The notes beneath the pieces were generated by a model. It searched no databases and was not told where the DNA came from. It saw only the letters and a list, made by a program, of their open reading frames with translations. The translations under genes were made by a program, and so were the position numbers. DNA of 64,000 nucleotides from Lichtheimia corymbifera B2541 (taxonomy: Eukaryota; Mucoromycota; Mucoromycetes; Mucorales; Lichtheimiaceae), in contig JNEU01000871.1 in NCBI GenBank assembly GCA_000697475.1, positions 113,009 to 177,008 on the forward strand, written 5' to 3'. This document shows, piece after piece, positions 26,309 through 38,726 of this stretch; position 1 is the first letter of the stretch; each line of letters starts with the position of its first letter.

Positions 26309-29300
26309 ATGCCTGGTCCCATGAGCAACGGCAATGGAGTTATACCACGACGCAACATTCCTGCCCTGAGTTTGGCTGATCTTCATGAGAAAGCTAAAGT
26401 CAACCCATCCGAGACAACCAATTACACCCCCAAACAATGGCTCAGCGTGATTGGCAAACTATATGACGAGGTGCGTGTCTCTGTTATATTATCGCTATTA
26501 TACAGCATATTCATAGGATCATTCTAGGGTGATAGAGCATGGAATATTGGTGATTTGAACAATGCATATTATCACTATCTGAAAGGGTGCAAGTAAGGAT
26601 GATTATCATGCAGTATCCACTACACCATATCTCTCACACCTACATGTAATAGTGTCATGGTCGAAATATTGAATCTACATCCAGCAAGTAACGATGTTAA
26701 GAAAACCTCTGTCTATATCGAGCTTAAGAAGGTGAGTACGATAGCATCATGGAAAAGGACGTGTTGCACTAACCATGGATCAATTAATGCAGCGTACCAG
26801 TGATGAGATTCTCTACAATCTGGAAAAGATCAAAATGCGCTTGGAGCAACAACAACAACAGCAACAGCAACCAGTCGACAATGGTGATGATTTGGTTGGG
26901 AGAGCACTAGAAAAGTTTCCAGCAGTGAGTGAATTGGAGTTGACAACTACCGGAGGAAGCTCAAAACACGAGGTGTCGCTGGATGACATGCTACCTTCAG
27001 TACCTACCCATGCACCAACAAAAGCAGGTCCACCACAACGCCATATGAAGATGCCTGAACCAACTCCTACTGCGCCAAACACAACAATGAATTCAACCCC
27101 ACAACCAAAACCACCACCGCCTCCTATGCATATGCCAGTTCCTCAGCCATCCCAACAACACAAACTCCCGCCAACATCCTCATCCTCCTCCCCTTCTTCT
27201 TCTTCATCAGGGCTTGCTCTTCCTGGCCGTACCAACCACAACTTTCCTCAGATTATGGCTGTCGAACCTCGTGATTTGGCCAAATGGATCAAAGTCCAAA
27301 AGAATCCACCAAGCGTACTTTTACTGGATGTCAGGCCTTTATCCATGTTTCAAGAAGGTTGCATTCGTCATCCATACATTTGTCAGATAGAGCCAATGGT
27401 CTTGCGACGTGGGTAAGTTATTTTCTTTGTTTATCAGTACGATAGGGGAATAGGTATCATGACCTATTTGTGGTACTCTAGAGTGACATCTGAAAAGATC
27501 CAAGCATCCCTTGTGTTGAGTGACGATTCGCATCAAGAAGTGTTTTCCAGAAGAAACGAATTTGATCTTGTTGTCTACTACGATCAAGATTCAAAGCAAC
27601 CTGCCACGGCCAGTGAACCTTTGAGGAATCTTCGATCAGCCATTTATGAAAGCGAATTCAACAAGAGCCTTCCACGAGTTCCCATGATGTTGGCAGGTGG
27701 TTTTATTGCATGGCAACAAACAATAGGAGAACATGGCGTATACAGGTCCATCAAACCACGTTCAACACCAGCTGACAAAGAGAATGAGAATCCAAAAAAG
27801 GAACGATCCCATCGACATCATTGGTTGCATTCAGTGGTGGGAAGGAGTAGCGCACGAAAGGAACCAGTCCAAGTGCATTATACTGCATTTGATTATGTAA
27901 GTAGAACAACCATGATGGCGAAAATGGGGATCACTCACTCAGTCAATATGGGTATTTGATAGTTTACCAATAAGCAACGTGATCGACCCTTACAATCGAT
28001 GGATCAGCAGCATAAACCTGCTGTCCAAGGCATCTTTGGAAATTGGCTTGATTCATCAGCAGCATCATCACGTCCTGACAACAATGCTTTACCACTCACG
28101 ATGCCAATTGCGCCACCTGATCTTAGACCTTCTGAAGAGACAACACCACGTACCCCAACAGAAGAATCCATCTCAGCAAAATATCCTGACATTCGTCCTA
28201 ATACCTCATCTGCAGCTGCAGCAGCTAACAACAACACCGGTCTGCAAAGACGCAACACTTTTATTGATAACCCATTCCATGGATTCACTGAGACAAAGAA
28301 CGATCTGTATGATGTGCCTCCCATTCCTCCAAAACCAAGACGTCCTTTACCACCGCCTCCACCACCACCATCCCGAACACCACCCACTCATACACAAGAA
28401 GCGAAAATTGTACGCCCATCTTCGGCAGGTGCTATTGCAGCAGCTCCTACTCCACCTGCTATCCCATCAAAACCATCTGCTTTGGTGCCTATACACCACC
28501 CTGTTGCCGAAAGTCGGTTTGCTCCTGTGTCCGATAGCTCATTCTCTCAACTTGGCTCGGTGATGATTGGCACTACCGGTTTGAAGAATCTTGGCAACAC
28601 CTGCTACATGAATTCCATTGTGCAGTGTCTTAGTGGAACCATCCCATTGGCACGTTATCTCATTTGTAAGTGCATCTATTTATTCAACTTTTTTATCGTA
28701 CGTGTCATTGATGTAGCATCACTTAGCTGGAACCTACAAGCGGGACCTCAACAAGAATAATCCTTTGGGCACTGGAGGTGTTTTAGTACAATGCTTTTCG
28801 GATCTGCTGCGTGTCATGTGGAGCGGAAGTTACAGTTTTATTTCTCCTGTCACTTTCAGGGTAAGTGAAAATACATAGGAGGTGGGTTGTCAATGGGAAG
28901 ATGCTTACGGTGCGGTGCGGTCGAGTAGGAAGCACTTGGTCCATTCGCACCTCAGTTTTCAGGAACGGATCAGCAAGATTCTCAAGAGTTCCTTGTCTTT
29001 TTATTGGATGGTTTGCATGAAGATGTCAATCTTGTACAACGTCGTCCTTCACCTCGACCTGAAGATCCTGAAGAAGAAGCACGATTTGAGCGTTTACCTG
29101 ATTGGCAGGCGAGTGCCATTGCTTGGGATAGATATTTGGAAAGGAACAAGAGCATCATCGTTAGTCTCTTCCAAGGCCAATATCGAAGTCGTCTAACATG
29201 TCTGACGTGCAAACAAGTAAGCCTGCGTGAATGGATGGGAGAATATAGTGTATTCACTTTTGTTTATTAGACTTCGACAACATACAACACGTTCATGTCG

Positions 29301-30118
29301 CTATCCCTGCCGATACCCAAGGGCAACTCGACCGTGTCGCTTTATCATTGCTTGGATGCATTTGTAAAGGAGGAAATCTTGGAAAATGATGATGCATGGT
29401 ATGGATCACAAATAGCAGCAGCTGATGATGGTCATGGTATCTAACGAATGGGAAATTTAGGCATTGCCCACGATGCAAGACCTTCCGACGATCCAGCAAA
29501 CGTCTGACCCTGTCAAGGTTGCCAGTTGTATTGCTTGTTCATCTTAAGCGATTTTCATTCGATGGGCCTTTTAGAAACAAGCTTGAGACTTTGGTGAATT
29601 ACCCAACAAGGTAAATCACAATGGGCGCCGTGTTAAGTGAGAAAATCGTTGAGCTAATTTTTGTCTTGAAGGGATTTGGATCTTTCTCCCTATGTTCCAA
29701 GCTCCATGAATCCTCCAGATATGAAAGAACGTCCGATCCATCGCTATGATTTATATGGTGTATCAGTAAGTTTTCTTTTGTGCGGAGAGAGGTTCACGAA
29801 TACCTTTTCTGACATTGCTTTTTCGTAAAGAATCATTACGGATCTTTGACTGGTGGCCACTGTAAGTAATTTGATACGGAATGGGGTGATGCAAGTACTG
29901 ATAATGAATGCTGTTGCTTAGATACGGCATGTGTACGGAATGGATACCGGCAAGAGTGGCATTACTTTGATGATACCCGCTTCTCAGTGTGTGATGAAGG
30001 AAAAGCTGTTGTAAGTAACTTGGCCAAATCTACGTTGATTCTTTATTGACAACAACCTCTTTTTCAATAGAGTCGAGCAGCGTACAATCTCTTTTATGTT
30101 CGATCCACTGTAAAATGA
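26309..30118 (+). CDS. Ubiquitin-specific protease with N-terminal helical and rhodanese domains (USP8/Doa4-like)
   Basis: Deubiquitinase likely acting at endosomes on ESCRT cargo. The N-terminus (LSLADLHEKAKVNP, then GDRAWNIGDLNNAYYHYLKG) fits the USP8 dimerisation/MIT-like domain, followed by a polyQ-interrupted coiled coil and a Pro-rich linker. A rhodanese domain spans about 27250-27740 (PPSVLLLDVRPLSMFQEG to MMLAGGFIAW). At its active-site position it reads VVYYDQDSK, so no catalytic Cys and no sulphurtransferase activity is expected, as in Doa4 and USP8. A second Pro-rich linker carries PPIPPKPRRPLPPPPPPP, a possible SH3 target. The catalytic domain starts GTTGLKNLGNTCYMNSIVQC (Cys box) and ends GGHYTACVRN and WHYFDDTRFSV (His box, His restored across a splice site). 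It ends SRAAYNLFYVRSTVK. Many introns; the start was placed at the ATG, not the in-frame TTG just before it. Confidence 0.9.
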
Positions 30119-30492
30119 TTATATTTGTATTTGGTACAAGATGTTTACTTTTTTTTCATCCTTTATAATTACCTATACTCTTCTCTTGGAGGATTGCTAC
30201 TTGTAAAAAGGCTTTTATTTCTTTTGGATGGGGGGAAGAAAGTATATATACACATGGTGTTGGGCCATCTCCTCTAATAATAACATCCCTCTTTCCATCA
30301 CGGCAGCTTGGAAGTTAAGGTTCTGGTGGGCTCATAGTCATTGTTCATTTGATGAAGGCTATATGCATAAGGGGGATTGATTGGGTATGATTCTTGGGCG
30401 GAATGTGATTGGATCATTCAAAGACATAAACCTGTGCCATGGACCAACACCGCATAATAATTTTCTCTCTTCTCCTTCTTTATTCACACACA

Positions 30493-31441
30493 ATGTACAA
30501 CGGCATTGGCTTGAGTACTCCTCGTGGTTCAGGTGAGTAACATTTATATATATTCATTTATGTCCTAGTTTACTCACTCAATATAAAGGCACCAACGGCT
30601 ATGTCGTACGCAATCTGTCGTTTGTCAAGGCTCCTCGACCCGACCGTAATCTGGATCGTTCAGTCAATGACTTAAAGTCACCTGCACCTGCCATCAAGCA
30701 ACCCAACAAAGATATTCTATTGCACGATCGCAAGCGTAAAGTGGAAGTCAAGTGTATGGAGCTGAGGATCAAGCTTGAAGATGATGGTGTCGATACAGAT
30801 ACTATTGAAACCAAGGTGCAAGAGTTACGTGAGTCGCTTATGAACAACTTTGACGATATCCAACCTCGGGATGCCAAGAGGTAAGAGCATGGATTGGATT
30901 TTAGCTTTCATTGCATAGCTCACACTCATCCTTTTATAGTTTGCAAGAGCATGAGACACATCAACGATCCGCTGCCAAGGAACAAGAGAACAAAAAGATG
31001 ATGCGAGCACTCAAGATTGACAGTGAAGAATATGTTGAAGGAGCAGCTTTTGATCGTGAATTGCAAGAAAAGAAACGACTTGAACGTATCGCCAAACGAC
31101 AAGCTCAAGAAGAAGCACGTGCCAAGAATCTCGAGAAACGCAGCCGTCGATACAGCAGAGATCGTAGTGTGGAACGTAGCAGTCGTCGTAGTGATCGCCG
31201 CAGTCGTCGTCATCGATCTTATTCTCGTTCTGAAAGCAGAAGCCGTAGTCCAAGCCGTGATCGTTATCGTAGTCGTCGAGGTAGAGAAGAATCTCGTCGT
31301 TCAAGTCATCGTCGTCGTCATCGATCGCCCAGTTCTTCTTCTTCAGCATCTAGTTATTCAAGTCGCAGCCGTAGTCGCAGCCGTAGTGTCAGCAGCAGTG
31401 CAGGAAGTGTCAGTAGCCGTAGTTCATCTTACAGCAGATAA
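30493..31441 (+). CDS. CWC21: Splicing factor Cwc21/SRRM2-like with an RS domain
   Basis: Spliceosome component that sits at the catalytic centre beside Prp8. Exon 1 gives MYNGIGLSTPRGSGTNGYVV, the near-invariant N-terminus of Cwc21 and human SRRM2 (SRm300). The cwf21 domain helices are HDRKRKVEVKCMELRIKLED and TIETKVQELRESLM, residues about 55-105. The third exon is charged (QEHETHQRSAAKEQENKK...) and ends in a long Arg-Ser domain (about residues 175-245). That tail is unlike short yeast Cwc21 and closer to animal SRRM2, but much shorter than SRRM2. It fits an organism with many introns. Introns follow GGSG (GTGAGT donor) and DAK. Confidence 0.93.
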
Positions 31442-31600
31442 CCAATATCAATCATCACCATTATTTTCATCATTCAATATATGTATATGTTTTACATTTA
31501 TCTGTTCTTGAAGGAGTGAAATCTTTGTATTTGACATTAAATAGTTTTAACTAGTGTACGCGGTAATGATGATGGAATACAAAAAAAGCGGATTGGGATG

Positions 31601-33919
31601 TTATTGAAAGTTGAGGGAGAATTTGAAAGTCTTGTTTTCTTTGGAGCTGCTTTTCTTGCCATCTTTGGCGAGTGCTTCTTTTTTGCTGCGTTGGGATTTA
31701 CTTGGTTGAGGAGACCATCCATTATTATCAGGAGCTGCTGATGAAAGACCACCGTGACGAGGTGCAAGTGGAGGACTCATGGATGCTGCTGCATTGCTTG
31801 GTCGACGAGGATCAGTATACAATGGTGTATTGGGTGCAGTCGATGAACGCATAGGTGGTGGAGGCGACTGAGGAAGTGATGGTGTACGATTCCTTGATGA
31901 TGGTGGCGGGAAACGATTATTGCCTGTATCAAACATGGCTGACATGGGTGATTCCATAGGTGGTTGTTGATGATGATGATGTTGATAAGCTGCTGAAGAA
32001 GAGACTGAAGGTGATCTGCTATAAAGAGAAGCAGGTAATCCACCACCACCACCACCGCTACTGCCACTTGTTGATTCAGCGTACATTGAAAATGTGCCAT
32101 CTCTTGAAGATAATGGTGTGCTGACTGATTGCTGCTGTTGCTGCTGTTGTTGTTGTTGCTGGATCATCTTTTTAGCTGCAATCATCATCTTGAGAGCCCG
32201 TACCTGCAGGCTAGTTTGGTGTGACAATGCTGCTGTTTCAAAGATCAATGGTGCTGTAGACATGTTGAGCATTTGATGCAATGCGTGTGTAGCTAACTCC
32301 CGTAATCTTGTCAAATCATACATGTCAGCCAACAAGAGCAATTGAGATAGAATATGAGGCTGATATTGCTGAGCCGTAAGCAAGTTGTCAGTGTACAGAT
32401 ACTGCAATAAAGCGATCACCACGTGATATGGGTATGGGAATAACATCGCATGCGTCTTGAGAGTGGCCGATGTTGGTTGTTCTTCAACAATGCCATCCTG
32501 TTGAGTCTTCTCGTCATCCACTGTCAACGATGGTGGTGGTGGTGGAGGAGGAGGCATTAAATTCGAAGCACGATTATCTTCCATGAGACGAGCAAAATAA
32601 GGCCAACGATTCGCAAGGACAGCTGAATTGACTGGAATGCTGTTGTTTTCATTGGTGATGATTTTAAAGTCACAAAGAGCTGGTTCATTGAGTAGACTGA
32701 GGCCCATTTCTTGTGCAAGCGGTGAACATGTGGGTTCAGGTAAATGATACACGCCAAATGCTTCCATGTCGACCATAGCCACGTGCTCGAAATTGACTTG
32801 GCGGTGATTATAATCTTCAAGTAAATTGCGTCCTCGATGTCCAAACACCACGAATCGGTTGGATGGTGCATGAAGTACGCCACGATTCCATGATCCTGTG
32901 TTGAATACAGAACCCGTTTCAATACGTGACCAAGTCAAAGTACCGAGATCGAGTGCCCAAATGGAGAATGATTGTGTCTGTGGTGAGAGATAGGTGCCTG
33001 CTAAGACCAAATGATGGCCCAAAGTATGGCCCGTGGGAAATCGTAATCCTGGTGGCATTGCTGATCCCGTCATGTAATTGGAGCAATCTTCTACTGCAGA
33101 TGATGCTTCTCCTGGTGATAAGATTAACTGCAACTCGCGTTTGACATCGGCAAAGTTGTAGTTGGTGTACAAGTAGATTGGATCGTTCCATTCACCCTCC
33201 GCTGTAGTTGAATCTCCTGCTGCTGCAGTGGTATCAGCAGTTGCTCCATTCTGGTCTTCATTGGATGATTTGGCCATGTTTTCCTTGAGGATGGCAGGCA
33301 ATCGAGTACCAGGTGGACCAGTGATAGCAATGGATCGATAAGCTCCCACGTGCTTGTCAAACGATTTGGCGTGTACCCATTCCCATGCATTCAAGTCGAG
33401 AACATTGATTTCGCCCAAATAGCCGTTGTTCATATCTTGTCCACCCATCACGACTAGCTTGTCACCCGCCACCGTCGACAAATGAGCATATCTTGGCCTT
33501 GGTGCAAATAAAGATGGCTCCACTGTAGGCTTTCTCCAGGACATGGTTTCAACATCGAAGACCGAGACATCATCCAATACACATAAGCCATCGGTGGAAG
33601 TACGTGAATAACCCATACCACCAAACACCACAATGGTCTTGTTGTGAACATCAGCCGAATGAAAATAGCGAGGCTTGGGTGGTTTGGCCGAATCAGGTGG
33701 AGGAATATGTCGCGTCCATTGCAGTGTATTGAGGTCGAGGACATACATATAATTCGTCATCTTGCGAGAGCTCACGAGTCGTCCTGCAAACACAAATACT
33801 CGATCATCCACTACTGTCACTGACGCCCCTACGAGTGGTGGTGGTGCCTCGCCTGATGTAAGGTGTATTTGGGTAATGATGCCCGAGATGGACTGCATTT
33901 GCATAGTCGCTGATGGCAT
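31601..33919 (-). CDS. Kelch-repeat and BTB-domain protein (Ral2-like architecture)
   Basis: 772 residues in one exon, which is unusual here. Six or so kelch blades occupy residues about 20-360: VGASVTVVDDRVFVFAGRL, HNKTIVVFGGMGYSR, GDKLVVMGGQDMNN and LGHHLVLAGTYLSP show the hydrophobic-Gly-Gly cores. A BTB/POZ domain follows (about 425-570): ALCDFKIITNENNSIPVNSA, the HAMLFPYPYHVVIALLQYLY strand-helix, and SQLLLLADMYDLTRLRELAT. The tail holds an 11-residue polyQ run, Ser/Pro-rich low complexity, and ends in a basic motif SKSQRSKKEALAKDGKKSS. Kelch-then-BTB order is that of fission-yeast Ral2, an activator of Ras1, so a role in Ras or polarity signalling is possible but unproven. A substrate adaptor of Cullin-3 is the alternative. 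The start was set at ATG 33919 rather than an in-frame TTG. Confidence 0.85.
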   Translation of the reverse strand: MPSATMQMQSISGIITQIHLTSGEAPPPLVGASVTVVDDRVFVFAGRLVSSRKMTNYMYVLDLNTLQWTRHIPPPDSAKPPKPRYFHSADVHNKTIVVFGGMGYSRTSTDGLCVLDDVSVFDVETMSWRKPTVEPSLFAPRPRYAHLSTVAGDKLVVMGGQDMNNGYLGEINVLDLNAWEWVHAKSFDKHVGAYRSIAITGPPGTRLPAILKENMAKSSNEDQNGATADTTAAAGDSTTAEGEWNDPIYLYTNYNFADVKRELQLILSPGEASSAVEDCSNYMTGSAMPPGLRFPTGHTLGHHLVLAGTYLSPQTQSFSIWALDLGTLTWSRIETGSVFNTGSWNRGVLHAPSNRFVVFGHRGRNLLEDYNHRQVNFEHVAMVDMEAFGVYHLPEPTCSPLAQEMGLSLLNEPALCDFKIITNENNSIPVNSAVLANRWPYFARLMEDNRASNLMPPPPPPPPSLTVDDEKTQQDGIVEEQPTSATLKTHAMLFPYPYHVVIALLQYLYTDNLLTAQQYQPHILSQLLLLADMYDLTRLRELATHALHQMLNMSTAPLIFETAALSHQTSLQVRALKMMIAAKKMIQQQQQQQQQQQSVSTPLSSRDGTFSMYAESTSGSSGGGGGGLPASLYSRSPSVSSSAAYQHHHHQQPPMESPMSAMFDTGNNRFPPPSSRNRTPSLPQSPPPPMRSSTAPNTPLYTDPRRPSNAAASMSPPLAPRHGGLSSAAPDNNGWSPQPSKSQRSKKEALAKDGKKSSSKENKTFKFSLNFQ

Positions 33920-35574
33920 TCTCAACTATAAATGTCGTTCTACAGCAAGTTGGTGAGCTGCTGTGCAAATAGCAAGCGAAGAGAAGAAAAAGAGAACAAG
34001 AGCCTACGAGTTTATTCGCTTTCCAAAAAGGACAGGTACAGACAAGAGCAAGTAACTTTAGTGGAAATGGGAAATGAAAACTGGCTCTTGTGCATGCTCT
34101 GTGTTACATCCAGAGCTGATTTACTTTGTAACAGAATCACATTAAAGTTACACCACACCTTATCAAGTTATCCACATCATCGTCATCCTCATTATCCATC
34201 CTGGAGATGTTCTTGTTGTTCTATACCTCACTTTGATCGTTGCTATCAATGCATGACACCTGGTAAGGAATAAGACCCTTGGCAACAGATAAAATGTATG
34301 CAGCTTATATATCAGGGACTCCGATGCGAGATCTCCAAGGAGACGTCCTGTCACACAAAACTGGTACCTGGCAATTGAGATTGTATATGGATCACTTATT
34401 TGGTACTGTGCATAGGACAAATTGATATGCGTTTCATATCCATTCTCATGGTCCATCTTAATCTGTGCATCCAATCAACCACGTAAACCTTGTCCCTGCT
34501 TTGTATGAATCTTTGCTGGTACAATCAATATATGCATCAAGGAACGAAGATAGATCTTAATCTCACCACCACACATGGACATCTAAAAAGTGAAACCCTT
34601 AAGAACTTTGAATAAAATTACACAATGAACTCAATTCAATGCCAAGAAAATGCAATAATGAATGTACGGAGCCTATAGCATTGTCGTGTTCTCTGGTTTA
34701 TATCATGCTATTACGAACAACGAAGTACCGGTGACCATCATCATACTGAAATTGGATATCAAAGCTTTCAAGTCACTAATTGCATCAAATTTAAAGCGAC
34801 TGTAGCATGACGTTAGGAAAGCTCCGCTGTATATGTATGTACCAATTTTAAGGAAACCTCTATTTAATCACTCACGTCATTGTTTCATGGATAGCCCATT
34901 CGCAAACAATCAATATCAACCATATAGCCTTTATAGTAAAGGAGTCGGCATTGCCCATCAACCTCCACTGCCGTAACTTTGTATCATTCATATCCTAGAA
35001 TGCTGCGACTCGATGTTTCATATGCAATGGCTGAACACTGTGGTGTTTAACCTTGCGAGTGCATGACGCACCTATGGGAGTGATTGACACTGATCCTTGT
35101 ATATGCTCACACGGATGAGGCAAATCTAAGCCAATCCGGCATGCAACCATGAATAGTCAGCTTTTAACAATGCCATCAATTATCGTAACCTTGAGAGCCA
35201 TGTACAGGATTTCACATCACGTGCTTTCATGATGAAGAAAGATGCTTTACAGGATGTAAACATGACAGCTGCATAATAGAGTACTCCGCTGAATCAAAGA
35301 GAGGTCGTCGTACAAGTGCATACTGTGCAATTGATCTTGATTGAACAATCAATCCCTATAGCTATATGAATGATCATCCCCAACGATCCCGATCACGATG
35401 CGTGTTGTTAACGCCATGCAATTGGCCCCACTCTCTCCATCCATTTCCATTTTGCACCAACAGCTTGGATCGAATATTAAGAAAAAGAGTACAGTATTAT
35501 TGCTGCAAACCGAGCATATCCACAATTGGACAACACAGGGAAAGAAACATGCTTTTCTACTGGAGATATCCCGC
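33920..35574. other. Intergenic region upstream of the kelch-BTB gene
   Basis: About 1.65 kb between the kelch start and the eS24 stop, both on the minus strand. No coding exon, RNA gene or repeat is supported. Confidence 0.5.
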
Positions 35575-36238
35575 TTATTTCTTGCCAGCAGCAGCCTTGG
35601 CCTTCTTGGTACCACGGAACTTCTTGGCACGGTTCTTCTTTTCCTTGCGTTGCTTGCGGCCACCCTTGGGAGCTTCGGCCAAACCAATCTGTAGAATGAC
35701 ATGAGTACCTTTGTATATTGTATATTTTGTATAATAAAACTTACGCGAACAAGACGGTACTTGGGCTCGAACTTCTTCAAAGCTTCGACGTTGTCGTAGA
35801 TAAGAGCGAAGCCAGTGGTCTTTCCACCACCAAAGTGGGTCTTGAAACCAAAGACGGAAATGACTTCCTTGTTGGCCTTGTACATCTTTGCGAGCTTCTC
35901 ACGGAGCTCATCCTTGGAGATGCTGGGACGGGCAGGGTGAATGACATCCACAACCATTTGCTTGCGTTGGAGCAAGCGGTTCGTAAGGAACTTGCGGGTG
36001 CGGATAGTAACGGTAGCGTCGGCCTGTACATAATGTCGTAAAAGAAAAAAAGAGGAGTCAGTTGCTGTTATAGTAATGGTGGTTCGCCAAACTAGAATAT
36101 TAAATGAAGATCATCCAATCCATTCCATCCTTCATCCATCCATCCCCTTATTCATCCATCCATCGCATATTGACATTGTATCTCGTTTGACATCCACTCT
36201 ATGACCCTTAACCACCATAGTGACATGATACATACCAT
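35575..36238 (-). CDS. RPS24: 40S ribosomal protein eS24
   Basis: Small-subunit ribosomal protein of 131 residues. Exons: 36236-36238, 35745-36023 and 35575-35688. Exon 1 is only the ATG, followed directly by GTATGT; the conserved [19 protein letters not shown] begins exon 2. The body gives [40 protein letters not shown] and [18 protein letters not shown], and exon 3 the basic tail [20 protein letters not shown] ending in AAAGKK. It matches the family over full length. The 5' region has the pyrimidine-rich content seen before ribosomal protein genes. Confidence 0.97.
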
Positions 36239-36569
36239 ATTCGAAAAGAGGGAGTTCCACTGTCTCCGGCCATCAGCAGCCTTTCGAACCTGAGCCGGTT
36301 ATCAAACCCCGCCACCGATTGAACACTTTCCAACAGAGAATATCATGTGACTTTTGTTAAATACGATCTCTTTCGCTGTGCGTCAGTGAATAAAGCTTTA
36401 TTACCAACTCACATCGGTTGCCATCTCCAACGTAATCTTTATATCATTGCTAAAATTGATCCATGCCATATTCAGTGATAAAGTTTTTATAATCCAAATC
36501 CACGAATGCTGTAATTGTAAGGGGTACCCTGCTTGATTGCTATCACTTGCTAATCCTATCTTTATGCAT

Positions 36570-37706
36570 TTATAGCTACATGATCCGAATGTTAGAACCA
36601 GCATCCACATAACACAATGTACCACTTACTATAGCATCCATCTTTGTAAGCACGTTAAGTACGGCAGCAACGACTTCCAGCGATAGCTCGCTGCCAGTGG
36701 GTATATCAAGTTTGGCGCCCACACCTTCAAATGGCCATGTTGAAAGATCATTCATGAGCTCATCGACCCTGTTGAATGCTTGTTCTCGTAAATCAGGTTG
36801 TAGATAAAGCAATGCGTTTTCCAACACGTTAGCGGCATAAGCTGCACAAATCATGCTGACTGAACGAAGGTATGTGTGTGGAACTGGAGTAGCGGCATCA
36901 ACGGCAGATGGGGTAACACGGGTGACGAGCAAGGTGCATACACGCTTGATGATATCTTCTTTGCAGGATGTATCAGCGACAGGATGGGTTGCCATGTCGA
37001 ATAATAAAAAGTTCCTCTTTTCGGTTCGTAATACACCCTTGTCCACCAATCCTTTCGCTAGTCGTTCTCGTACTTGTTTGAGCTGATATCCAATCTTCAT
37101 CACATTCCACGTTTCGCCTATGTTGATCTCATCATCAGCTATTGAATATAATATAAGCGATAGGACTTACCACTCATAAGATCAATCCAGCTTGCCACGC
37201 TCATTTTCTCACTAAGCTTCATCATCTTGAGCGCCTCGTCCAGCAAGACCTCGCCTGTCAGTTTGTCATTGACCACCTCAATATAGCGATCGCACAATGG
37301 GTATTTGCGCCTGTTGGAATCTTTCACCATAGCAATACGGCCTCGAAAAGCAAGCTCCATCACAATACATCCACGCAATGCATAACTGATGCTGTCGTTC
37401 CAAAATGATAGATACCCCTATATCCATTATACATCAATTCCCCTTGAATACAAAGTATAAGCCTAGACTGCTAGCTATTACCTGTCGATCTTTAAGACCA
37501 AGCAGCAACACTTCTTCCATAAGCGTTAGCCGTGGTGTGTTTGTCGTCTCGTCCACATCGTTGGGGTCGTATGCGATTTTCTTCTCGTTGGTCTCATCAA
37601 AGGGCGATCGTACACCAGGACTGGATTGACCTGTGGAGCTATCGTTCTCTTGACTAGTCGTAGACGATGACGCCCCTGCAACTCTTCGTCGAGTGATGGT
37701 GGACAT
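36570..37706 (-). CDS. VPS74: VPS74/GOLPH3, Golgi PI4P-binding protein
   Basis: Binds phosphatidylinositol-4-phosphate and glycosyltransferase tails to keep them in the Golgi. Four exons: 37482-37706, 37171-37417, 36630-37117 and 36570-36575, coding 321 residues. After a Ser/Thr-rich N-terminus comes LTLMEEVLLLGLKDRQGYLS, then WNDSISYALRGCIVMELAFR, LDEALKMMKLSEKMSVASWI, and GYQLKQVRERLAKGLVDKG. The HIGH-like loop and the helices through LAAYAANVL (here MICAAYAANVLENAL) match GOLPH3. The last coding exon is six bases, Leu and stop, giving KMDAIL, which matches the KMDALL-type family ending. Confidence 0.95.
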
Positions 37707-38726
37707 GTTGCTGTGTAGTAGTATGAATTATTGTCGAAAATGCTCGGGACTAGGGGGATGGAATGCGTATAGATGCAGATGCTTTTAAAGTAATAAAGTC
37801 AATACCAGTTGTCCTTTTATCAGTGGAGCTTCCTTTATCTTGTTGAAGAAAAAGAGAAAATGATACATACCAGTAATAGTTTGGAAAGGCAAAAAAGAGT
37901 ATAGAAGACCTACATACACGCCTTGGCTTGATGATTCCCTTTTACCCTCCGCACAGCCATGTTGCTTGTAGCAGGGATCATTCGGCTATTGTTTGGTGTC
38001 ATAGACCCAACCTAATCAATCAATCAATCGGTTGACTACAGGAATCAATTGTTGTCTCGTGACAGTCATAGCACTTTTAAAAGAGCACTACACATCCCAG
38101 ATCTATCATTACCACGTTGAAAATGATCGGCACTCTTACTCCAATCTCTATTTCTGGAATGTAACTGCAGTGGACCTTGAATCGGTTAAAAATACCCGGT
38201 GAACCACCATTTCAATATTCTTGACAGTATTCACGTACGTTGATAAATATCGGTTTATTTATCCGTTGCTTCATTCTGCATCCTAAAAAGCAATCGTGAC
38301 ACTATTGGCATTATACCCTGTATGAGTTTTCTTATTGGGCATGGCACATGCATAGGTAGTATTCTAGATCGGAGGGCGGCATATTGACAGCCATCACCGC
38401 GCGCTTTTGCTTTGGAACAGAGTATCTTTCATAGACATACGATATCGATAATGATTGCCGTTGCATTCAAAAATCTTTTACGTATACAACTACAAGAGAA
38501 TAAAGAGAATTCAGCTACTTTTTGTTACGTTGGATTGCTGTTCCACAGCGTTGTAATGATGGTTCGGTGTACGATGCCGACAGCTGCTCCCTGTGTTCTA
38601 TGTCTCAGTTCAGGTACACCGATCTACTCCAGGTTATAAAAGGGCTCCGTAGTTTCGATAACCAGCTCACGGATTTCTTCCTTCTTTTTTTTCCCATTCC
38701 CCTTTCTCCCCATCTCCAGCGTTGCC
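37707..38726. promoter_or_regulatory. Divergent promoter region between VPS74 and ERG2
   Basis: One kilobase between divergent genes. A TATA box for ERG2 lies at 38635-38641. An AATC tandem run (AATCAATCAATCAATC) lies near 38013-38028. No gene is supported. Confidence 0.5.
38635..38641 (+). promoter_or_regulatory. TATA box of ERG2
   Basis: TATAAAA about 90 bases upstream of the ERG2 start codon at 38727, at the distance usual for fungal TATA-type promoters. Confidence 0.55.

Noticed and set aside
31537..31854. Open frames over the 3' end of the kelch-BTB gene
   Set aside because: Antisense or shifted-frame shadows of Ser/Gln-rich coding sequence.
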